This document shows, one piece after another, positions 29,402-37,084 of a stretch of 43,940 nt of DNA. The position numbers were made by a program, and so were the translations under genes. Every line of letters begins with the position of its first letter. Position 1 is the first letter of the stretch. The notes under the pieces are model-generated. The model saw only the letters and a program-made list of their open reading frames with translations, searched no databases and was not told where the DNA came from. Origin of the DNA: Candidatus Ornithomonoglobus merdipullorum (GTDB taxonomy: Bacteria; Bacillota; Clostridia; UBA1381); contig DVNB01000106.1 in assembly GCA_018714695.1 (NCBI GenBank), positions 1-43,940 on the forward strand. Reading direction: 5' to 3'.

Positions 29402-32305
29402 ATGAAAAAAAAGATTAATGAAGTGCTGCTCTCCTGTGTGACGGCGGTAGGAATGCTGCAGACTGCGGTCTACGCGAACAATCCTATAGTCCAGACTCGG
29501 TACACGGCCGACCCTGCGCCGATGGTGAGCGCGGACGGCGAAACGCTGTATCTGTTCACCTCGCATGATGAGCCGGAGGGCGGTGAGAACGGCGCCATGT
29601 ACGTGATGAACGACTGGAACCTGTACTCGACGCAGGACATGGTGAATTGGACGGATCTGGGAGTGCCGGCAAGCTATCATGTGTTTGAATGGTCAAAGGG
29701 CGACGCGTGGGCGATACAGACCGTTAGAGGCTTTGACGGCAAGTATTATCTGTATGCGCCTGTGAGAGGACAGAGCTCCACGGCTATCGGTGTCGCGGTC
29801 GCAGACAGACCGGAGGGACCTTATAAGGATGCTTTGGGCAAGCCGCTTACGGAAAAACCGAATTTTATCGATCCGTCGGTATATGTTGACTACGAGAGCG
29901 AACGCGCGTTCATAGTGTGGGGAAATCCCGATCCGTATTTCGCAGAGCTCAATCCCGATATGGTAACGTTCAAGACGCAGCCTGTGAGGATAAATAAGAC
30001 AACAACTGCCTTCGGTACCGCCGATGCGGGCAAGGACAGGGAAACAAGATACGAAGAGGGACCGTGGATATATGTGAGGAACGGCTATTGTTACCTTGTG
30101 TATGCAGGAAACGGCATCCCGGAGGATCTTGAGTATTCAGTGTGTGATAATGACACCTTCCTTGCTTGGGTAGACACACTTCCTAAGGCTGACGGGACAG
30201 AGGAATATGCAGCGGTAGAAGGACCGTGGACGTACGGAGATGTGCTGATGCCTACATTTGACAGCGGAACATTTACGAATCATCCGGGACCGATCGATTT
30301 CAAGGGAAATTCGTATCTGTTCTACCATACGGCAAAGCTGCCCGGCGCAAACGGGTTCAGACGCTCCGTAGCGGTGGATGAGATGACGTATAATTCTGAC
30401 GGTTCGATCGAGGCTGTGGTTCCGACAACTTCGGGGCCCGCGAAACTGAAGAATCTTGATCCGTATTCGCGCACTGAGGCTGAAACGATGGCATTTTCGG
30501 AGGGGCTTGAGACGGATGAGTATTATACGAATACAGAGACCGGAGCGGTGACTGATACGTTCACAAATGAAGATACAAAGAATGTCTATGTGACCGGGGT
30601 CAGCAGCGGCGATTACATAAAGGTCGCAAATGTGGATTTCGGCAGCGGTGCGGGAACGTTCACGGCGAGCGTTGCGTCTGCCGCAAAGGGCGGCGAGATC
30701 GAGCTCAGGCTCGACAGCAAAGACGGCATCCTCATAGGGACACTCCCTGTTTCATACACCGGAGGCAATGGCGTATGGCAGGAGAAGACCGCAGCAGTTT
30801 CCGGCGCCGAGGGCGTGCGTGATCTCTATCTTGTGTTCAAGGGTGAAGAGAGAGTTGAGGATCTGTTTGATGTGGATCATTGGAGATTCACACAGAAGAC
30901 GGATGAAAAGACGCTCACAGCTATCAATGCATCGATCGATGAGTACAAGATAGATACAAGGGACGGTGCGAACACGGCAAATATGACCGTAACTGCTGTC
31001 TACAGCGATGGAACATCAGAGGATGTGACTTCACAGGCTCAGGTAACATCGGACAATATAACATATAACAACGGAGTGATAACCGGCACCTCATACGGCG
31101 ACGCGGTGATCGATGTAAGCTACGGCGGAGTGAGCGAGCAGGTACGTCTCTTGGTAAAGGATATGGAGACCGAGGAAAAGGTAGCGAGCCTTTCGGTTGA
31201 ACCGGAGTCTGTAAAACTGGTCTACGGCGGCACGCCGGCAGACGTAACGGTGACTGCGGTATACGAGGACGGACATACAGAGGATGTAACGCTCAAGGCA
31301 GACTATACAGCAGCTGATTCGTCTGTAGTGTCGGCCGGAAACGGTACGATAGCGCCTTTGAAGGTCGGAAGCACGAATGTAACGGTAAGCTTTAAAGGAA
31401 GACTCGGCGAGGCGAAGCAGGCAGTGATACCTGTTACGGTAACGAGCAATATGATAATTAACGGCGATCTCGAGACAGGCTCAACAGAGCCATGGGTGAA
31501 CTATTATTCCACACTCTCCGTTGAGGATGAGGGCGGCAATAAGATCCTCAAGGTTTCAGACAGAGTTTCAGACGAGGAATGGGAGCAGGGCACGGCCAAC
31601 GGTGCGCATTACACGTTCGGCTCGGAGCTGCAGACAGGAAAGACATACAGATACTCTGCAAGACTCAAATATACCGAGGGACCGGATACAAGAGATTTCG
31701 CCATGGTATTCTGGAACGGCTGGCAGAAATATTTTGATGACACAAGCTGGGGAGACGAATACGGCGGATACAATCTACAGACAGTAACGGCTGCAAAGGG
31801 TGAATGGGTAACATTCTCAGGGACTGTAACGATCCCCGAGGGCGCGGACCTGTCAGACGAATTTGCTCTCGGATTCGTGACGACATGGGTGGCGGACCCC
31901 ACCGCTGAAAACGATCTGATGGACTATTATATCGACGATGTGACATTTGCCGATATGGATGCTGAGGATCCCGTAGCTACAGAAGATCCGGGCAGCTCGG
32001 AGGAACCTGATAAACCGCTCACGACAGTATCCAAGGCAGAGAGGATAGGCGGAAATATCGTGCTGACGACGACTGCGTCTGAGATCATAACCGATAAGGT
32101 CCTGCATGTTGCACTGTATGACGAAAATGACAAGTTGGTAAGATATATGCAGATCCCGACATCGGCTTCCGAAAAGACGGCATATGTCGTATTTGAGGAT
32201 AATGATTCGGCGGAATACGCTAAGGTATTCATTTGGGATTCGATAGGTCAGATGACGCCGAGCGCGGATGCTGAGACCGTAGAAATACATAAAATACATA
32301 TCTAA
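29402..32305 (+). CDS. Secreted GH43 with CBM6, two Ig-like domains, CBM4/9-like module and recurring domain
   Basis: 967 residues behind GAGGAGGA (29383-29390). A signal peptide of about 24 residues leads straight into the GH43 domain: Asp37 in YTADPAPM, Asp157 in FIDPSVYVD and Glu219 in EEGPWIYV. This is the pattern of GH43 beta-xylosidase/arabinofuranosidase enzymes with a short N terminus (subfamily 10-like, not certain). Then come CBM6 (about 352-497), two bacterial Ig-like domains (502-587 and 594-682, each with a VTAVYxDG(T/H)xEDVT core), a CBM4/9-like module (685-850), an acidic Pro linker, and the recurring domain (875-967) ending the protein. It is monocistronic: its own shared-box promoter upstream, hairpins and a terminator downstream. 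The Ig-like domains probably act as spacers at the cell surface. Confidence 0.9.
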   Translation: MKKKINEVLLSCVTAVGMLQTAVYANNPIVQTRYTADPAPMVSADGETLYLFTSHDEPEGGENGAMYVMNDWNLYSTQDMVNWTDLGVPASYHVFEWSKGDAWAIQTVRGFDGKYYLYAPVRGQSSTAIGVAVADRPEGPYKDALGKPLTEKPNFIDPSVYVDYESERAFIVWGNPDPYFAELNPDMVTFKTQPVRINKTTTAFGTADAGKDRETRYEEGPWIYVRNGYCYLVYAGNGIPEDLEYSVCDNDTFLAWVDTLPKADGTEEYAAVEGPWTYGDVLMPTFDSGTFTNHPGPIDFKGNSYLFYHTAKLPGANGFRRSVAVDEMTYNSDGSIEAVVPTTSGPAKLKNLDPYSRTEAETMAFSEGLETDEYYTNTETGAVTDTFTNEDTKNVYVTGVSSGDYIKVANVDFGSGAGTFTASVASAAKGGEIELRLDSKDGILIGTLPVSYTGGNGVWQEKTAAVSGAEGVRDLYLVFKGEERVEDLFDVDHWRFTQKTDEKTLTAINASIDEYKIDTRDGANTANMTVTAVYSDGTSEDVTSQAQVTSDNITYNNGVITGTSYGDAVIDVSYGGVSEQVRLLVKDMETEEKVASLSVEPESVKLVYGGTPADVTVTAVYEDGHTEDVTLKADYTAADSSVVSAGNGTIAPLKVGSTNVTVSFKGRLGEAKQAVIPVTVTSNMIINGDLETGSTEPWVNYYSTLSVEDEGGNKILKVSDRVSDEEWEQGTANGAHYTFGSELQTGKTYRYSARLKYTEGPDTRDFAMVFWNGWQKYFDDTSWGDEYGGYNLQTVTAAKGEWVTFSGTVTIPEGADLSDEFALGFVTTWVADPTAENDLMDYYIDDVTFADMDAEDPVATEDPGSSEEPDKPLTTVSKAERIGGNIVLTTTASEIITDKVLHVALYDENDKLVRYMQIPTSASEKTAYVVFEDNDSAEYAKVFIWDSIGQMTPSADAETVEIHKIHI

Positions 32306-32307
32306 AG

Positions 32308-32415
32308 GCTGTCGCCTACGGCGCAGCTTATTCCAAGGCAGCTAAGCCCTGGAACTGCAAACAGACCGCACCGCTCGGAGTACACTGTGTACACCTAATG
32401 GTGCGGTCTGTCTGT
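32308..32415 (+). terminator. Two hairpins ending the GH43-CBM6-Ig transcript
   Basis: A first small hairpin, GCTG-CGCC / GGCG-CAGC (32308-32327, one bulged T), begins just after the stop codon. The main stem is ACAGACCGCACC (32361-32372) with GGTGCGGTCTGT (32400-32411), a perfect 12 bp with a 27-nt loop holding GTACAC/GTGTAC. CTGTTCTG follows, which is only moderately T-rich, so termination may be incomplete or bidirectional. The remaining gap to the next promoter is AT-rich with nothing else recognised. Confidence 0.65.
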
Positions 32416-32518
32416 TCTGCGTTGGTAATAGAGCAGTCATATTCACGTTTTGATGTGTATGCTCCGTTTATGAATGAAAATTTACCGATATATTAAAAAT
32501 TACGCATAAAATTATAAA

Positions 32519-32555
32519 TTTGATAATTTCAATGAACAAGAAAATATAGTATAAT
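32519..32555 (+). promoter_or_regulatory. Promoter of the GH10/GH43/GH43/GH3 operon with shared box
   Basis: TTTGATAATT (32519-32528) is 31 bp (start to start) from TATAAT (32550-32555). The -35 position holds TTTCAA (32527-32532). The leader is about 38 nt to ATG 32600. Confidence 0.7.
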
Positions 32556-32599
32556 GATATTAATATTAATATGATTTTAAATACGGAAAGGAGAAAAAC

Positions 32600-35578
32600 A
32601 TGAGAAAGAGATTTATCAGCGCAGCTCTCTGTTGCGCTATGCTTGCCTCGGGGGCTGCGGCATTCAGTCCGCTGACAGCCGGAGCATACGGTATCGACAT
32701 AATGAATTTTGATTATGACGATAATATCGGTTTTGAAGCTTTGGGCAGCGCGAAGCTGGAGATTTCCTCAGATGGCGGACATTCCGGAGAGAGAAGCGTA
32801 CTTGTGTCGGGCAGATCATCGGAATCGGACGGAGCGAAGATAAGCGTTGAGATGGCGGAAGAACCGACGGCATATAATGCAACTTTATGGGTAAAGTCCG
32901 ACAGCGCATGTAAGCTGACAGCGACTCTGGGCGGTCAGAAGATCAATTCCGCGAACGTGAGCCCGGATACATGGACAAAGATAAGCGGAAAAGTGTACGT
33001 TGAGGGAACGGAGTCTGAGCTTGATCTTGAGGTATACAGTCTTAGCGGAAGAGATAATTTTTATATAGACGATGTTTCGGTTCTTGCCGAAGGGCAGCAG
33101 ATAACAACTCCGTATATGCCTGAAGGCATGAATATGATAGACAACGGCGATTTTGAAAGCGGCGAGCTCAGCCCGTTTGCTGCAAGGGGCTGCACGGTGA
33201 CCGCAGCGGAAGCCTCTGCACATGATGGCAGTTTCGGAGCGAGTGTCAGCGGAAGGACAGACGGCTGGAACGGTATCGAGATCGATATAAAGGACATGCT
33301 CGTGAGCGAGTGCAATTATGAGGCAACTGCGTGGGTAAGACTTGACGATACGTCTGTTGACAGCGCGTCGTTTTATCTGCAGCTTGAGATAGCAGAGCAG
33401 GGATATGACACGAGGTATCCTTCTGTAACAAAGTTTACCGTGAAATCGGGAGAATGGACAGAGGTGCGCGGAGTGTTTTCAACAAGCGATTTTGCGTATC
33501 CTGTGAATGCAGTAAAGCTGTATATAGGTTCGGCGGACGACAACAATACCTGTGATTTTTCGGTTGATGATATAACGCTTGCCTATACCACAGACGAGGT
33601 AACAGGCTCAAGCTCAAGACCGGTAGATGCCAATCCATGGGTAAACACAGAGCTCACACCTCTTAAAGATGTATATAAGGATTACTTCCTTATCGGCGCG
33701 GCAAGAAGCTCGGATGTGGGAGAGGCGTCACAGGTCGAGGATGATATGATAAAGTATCATTTCGATATCGTGACAGCCGGAAACGCAATGAAGCCTAATG
33801 CGCTTGAAAATACAAAGGGTCGCTTTACGTGGGATACTGCTGATTATATAGTGAACAAGAGCCTGGAAAACGGTGTAAAGGTACACGGACATGTGCTCTG
33901 TTGGCATGAGCAGTCGCCGGACTGGCTCAATTATGAAGGAATAACGCGCGAGGAAGCGCTTGAAAATCTGCGTACATATATATTTGACGTTATGGGTCAC
34001 TACAAGGGACAGTGCTACAGCTGGGATGTTGTAAACGAGGCGATCGACGGTATAACCGACACGTCGACCGTTTCGGGGATACTCCGAGATACGCCTTGGA
34101 GACGTGCCATAGGCGATGACTGGATCGAATATGCGTTCATGTATGCTGCTGAGGCTGATCCGAGCGCAAAGCTGTACTATAACGATTTTAACCTTGATGA
34201 TGCTACAAAAGCGGACGCGGTCGTAACGCTCGTAAAGAGTCTTCAGGAAAAGGGTATAAGGATCGACGGTATAGGAATGCAGGGACATTATAATACGACC
34301 ACCTCTATAAAGGCTGTCGAGAATTCGATCAAGAAGTTTGCTGAGCTCGGAGTAGAGATATCAGTTACTGAGCTTGACGTTGGTCACTACAGCATGATCG
34401 GTACAGAAATGACCGAGGAGGAGGAGATCCTTCAGGCGCAGAAATATGCTCAGTTGTTCCAGCTCTATCGGAAGTATTCGGACGTGATCGACAGAGTCAC
34501 ATTGTGGGGTATCGATGATGCTACGAGCTGGCGCGCAAAGAACTGTCCATTGATATTCGATAAGGATTATCAGCCAAAAGAGGCTTACTACGCGTTGCTG
34601 GATCCGGACAAGTATCTTGAGGAGCATCCGCTCGCCGCGAGAACGACAACTCAGGGCATTGCAATAAAGGGCACGCCTACTATCGACGGTACTGCCGAGG
34701 CGCTGTGGGATAATGTTCCGGAGTATAATATAAACAAATACGTAATGGCATGGCAGGGCGCGACTGCGACCATGAAGACTATGTGGGATGAGAACAATCT
34801 CTATGTGCTGATGGATGTAAAGGACAGCCTGCTTTCGACTGCCGCGGCTGACGCGCATATGCAGGACAGTGTCGAGGTGTTTGTAGACGAGAACAACGGA
34901 AAGACAACTTATTATGAGGATGATGATGCTCAGTATCGCGTAAGCTGCGAAAATGTCCATTCGTTCGGAACCGGAGCTGTTGAGGACGGATTCAACACAG
35001 CGGTCACAAAAACGACGGGCGGCTATCTGGTGGAGATGGCTGTGCCGTTCAAGACACCGCGGACAGAACCGGGTATAATCGGATTTGACGCGCAGGTAAA
35101 TGATGACTCGAACGGTGACGGAAACAGAACATCAGTAACCAAGTTTAATGATATGACTGACCTCTCATGGGGCAACACTGAGAACTGGGGCGAGCTGTTC
35201 CTCACAATAAACGGCGAGAGAGATGATATACTCGTAAATCTTGACGGAAGAACGCTTTCGTTCGACGTTCCGCCGATGATAATAAACGACAGAACTATGG
35301 TACCGTTCAGAACGATACTTGAAGCGCTTGGAGCAACTGTTGAGTATCAAGAAGACGGTCAGTATATAACGGCAACAGAAGGTGATACCGTTATAACGAT
35401 GCAGATCAACAATCCTGTTGCAACGGTGGACGGAGAGAAAGTCACGCTCGACTCACCGCCGGTAATAGTTGAAGGAAGAACGCTTGTTCCGGTAAGATTT
35501 ATTTCGGAGGCGCTTTCGGCTACGGTCAACTGGAATGCGGAAACGAGAGTTGTATCGATACTTCCGGGAGAATACTGA
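32600..35578 (+). CDS. Secreted, probably surface-attached GH10 xylanase (CBM22-like x2, GH10, CBM9, copper-amine-oxidase-N-like)
   Basis: 992 residues behind AAGGAG (32588-32593). Order: signal peptide (1-30); two CBM22/CBM4_9-like modules (about 33-165 and 175-335); GH10 barrel (about 350-680) with acid/base Glu480 in WDVVNEA and nucleophile Glu591 in VTELDVG; CBM9 (about 685-870); and a C-terminal domain (876-992) of the copper amine oxidase N-like type, with paired motifs DRTMVPFRTILEALGA and GRTLVPVRFISEALSA. The CBM22-GH10-CBM9 order is classical for large xylanases of clostridia and Thermotoga, which often end in SLH repeats. Here the C-terminal domain occupies that place and may serve in surface attachment, though its function is not established. 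The CBM9 closely resembles the one at 37085. This is the first gene of a four-gene operon. Confidence 0.93.
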   Translation: MRKRFISAALCCAMLASGAAAFSPLTAGAYGIDIMNFDYDDNIGFEALGSAKLEISSDGGHSGERSVLVSGRSSESDGAKISVEMAEEPTAYNATLWVKSDSACKLTATLGGQKINSANVSPDTWTKISGKVYVEGTESELDLEVYSLSGRDNFYIDDVSVLAEGQQITTPYMPEGMNMIDNGDFESGELSPFAARGCTVTAAEASAHDGSFGASVSGRTDGWNGIEIDIKDMLVSECNYEATAWVRLDDTSVDSASFYLQLEIAEQGYDTRYPSVTKFTVKSGEWTEVRGVFSTSDFAYPVNAVKLYIGSADDNNTCDFSVDDITLAYTTDEVTGSSSRPVDANPWVNTELTPLKDVYKDYFLIGAARSSDVGEASQVEDDMIKYHFDIVTAGNAMKPNALENTKGRFTWDTADYIVNKSLENGVKVHGHVLCWHEQSPDWLNYEGITREEALENLRTYIFDVMGHYKGQCYSWDVVNEAIDGITDTSTVSGILRDTPWRRAIGDDWIEYAFMYAAEADPSAKLYYNDFNLDDATKADAVVTLVKSLQEKGIRIDGIGMQGHYNTTTSIKAVENSIKKFAELGVEISVTELDVGHYSMIGTEMTEEEEILQAQKYAQLFQLYRKYSDVIDRVTLWGIDDATSWRAKNCPLIFDKDYQPKEAYYALLDPDKYLEEHPLAARTTTQGIAIKGTPTIDGTAEALWDNVPEYNINKYVMAWQGATATMKTMWDENNLYVLMDVKDSLLSTAAADAHMQDSVEVFVDENNGKTTYYEDDDAQYRVSCENVHSFGTGAVEDGFNTAVTKTTGGYLVEMAVPFKTPRTEPGIIGFDAQVNDDSNGDGNRTSVTKFNDMTDLSWGNTENWGELFLTINGERDDILVNLDGRTLSFDVPPMIINDRTMVPFRTILEALGATVEYQEDGQYITATEGDTVITMQINNPVATVDGEKVTLDSPPVIVEGRTLVPVRFISEALSATVNWNAETRVVSILPGEY

Positions 35579-35594
35579 TTGAAAGGGGATCCCT

Positions 35595-37073
35595 ATGGAT
35601 CTTAAGAATAAAAAGAGAATAAAAGGGGCAAATCCTTATATGCCCCTATGGGAACATGTGCCCGATGGTGAGCCAAGGGTATTTACTTATAACGGCGAGA
35701 GCCGAGTATATGTTTATGGTTCTCACGACACGCTGAAAACGGAATACTGCGGACTGGACCAAGTTGTCTGGTCCGCGCCGGTCAGTGATCTTACAGACTG
35801 GCGCTGTGACGGAGTGTGTTTCCGCTCACCGGACGGTGAGCCGCTCTACGCTCCGGATGTGGTGCAGAAAGGCGATACATTTTATATGTATGCCGCACTG
35901 AGCCGCGGCAGTAAGGTAGTTGTCGCAAAAAGTAAAAATCCTGCCGGACCGTTTGAAGATCCGGTGGAAACAGAGCTGGGCTTTGATCCCGGTATACTTG
36001 TTGACGACGATGGGCGCGTATATGCGTACTGGGGATTCACCTCGGCATACTGCGCTGAGCTCAATGACGACATGGCGACCATAAAGCCCGGAACACTCAG
36101 AGAGCACATCATACCGCACTGCGAGCGAGGCAGCGGCTGGTGGGATGCCGAGGAGGAGCACACCGATAAGGTGTTCAGTTTCTTTGAGGCGTCGTCGCTT
36201 CGAAAGATCGGCGGAAAGTACATCTATATATACAGCCGCCGTCAGTGTGAGGCGGTGCCGGAGGAGGGGCTTCCTGCCGATTCGAATGGATATCTGGCAT
36301 ATGCGTACAGTGATAATCCGCTCGGCGATTGGGTATACGGCGGTATTATAAGCAATAACGCCGGTGAGATCGTTGAATGTGCAGACGGCTCGAAAAAACG
36401 CGCTTATCCGACTGGAAACAATCACGGAAGCATAGCCGAGGTGAATGGACAGTGGTATGTTTTCTATCACAGGATGATCGGAACTGACGAATTTGCAAGA
36501 CAGGCGATGCTTGACCCGATAGACGTTGCTGTTGACAGCAGCGGAAGGGTGTATATAGGAAGAATAGAGTACGGTGAAAACGGTGAACCGATATCGTCGT
36601 CGGAGACTGAAATGACATCCCAGGGTGCTCATCTGAACGGCCTTGACGCGCGAGCGCTCATCTCAGCAGGCTACGCATGTTATCTCACCTCGGAAACTGA
36701 TGGGGTCACGCCGTTTGCTTCGTCCTCGAAAGGAGCGTATATAAAGCCTGTCTATGACGGCATCGAATCTGCGCCTGTAGCGGGAATAAAAAGCGGGACC
36801 GTTGCCGGATTCCGTTATATAAATTTCGGAGCGGAGTCTCAGAAGGAGATATATCTTAAATTAAACTCCGCGGTAAACGGAGGGATCGTGAATGTGCGGC
36901 TCGATTCATCGGACGGAGATATTGCCGCGTGTGCAGAGACCAAAGATGGGTTGAGTGAATATGTGATCCCATTGCGCTGTGAGATAACAGGAAAGCGGGC
37001 ACTGTTTTTCGAGTTTATCCATAAAGATACGGATAAGCAGATTTGTGAGTTTGACTGCTTTACATTTGAATGA
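35595..37073 (+). CDS. Intracellular GH43 with C-terminal CBM6-like domain
   Basis: 492 residues, starting at ATG 35595 with AAAGGGGA at 35582-35589, only 16 bp after the GH10 stop. There is no signal peptide. The GH43 domain covers about residues 10-340, with likely base Asp24 (VPDGEPRVF), Asp131 (GFDPGILVDDDG) and acid Glu198 (FFEASSLRKI). A CBM6-like beta-sandwich fills the rest. Signal-less GH43 proteins of this type usually act on short arabinoxylo- or xylo-oligosaccharides as arabinofuranosidases or xylosidases; I cannot tell which. The stop TGA overlaps an ATG (ATGA at 37070-37073), so it is tightly coupled to the next gene. Confidence 0.88.
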   Translation: MDLKNKKRIKGANPYMPLWEHVPDGEPRVFTYNGESRVYVYGSHDTLKTEYCGLDQVVWSAPVSDLTDWRCDGVCFRSPDGEPLYAPDVVQKGDTFYMYAALSRGSKVVVAKSKNPAGPFEDPVETELGFDPGILVDDDGRVYAYWGFTSAYCAELNDDMATIKPGTLREHIIPHCERGSGWWDAEEEHTDKVFSFFEASSLRKIGGKYIYIYSRRQCEAVPEEGLPADSNGYLAYAYSDNPLGDWVYGGIISNNAGEIVECADGSKKRAYPTGNNHGSIAEVNGQWYVFYHRMIGTDEFARQAMLDPIDVAVDSSGRVYIGRIEYGENGEPISSSETEMTSQGAHLNGLDARALISAGYACYLTSETDGVTPFASSSKGAYIKPVYDGIESAPVAGIKSGTVAGFRYINFGAESQKEIYLKLNSAVNGGIVNVRLDSSDGDIAACAETKDGLSEYVIPLRCEITGKRALFFEFIHKDTDKQICEFDCFTFE

Positions 37074-37084
37074 CGGGGGATGCA

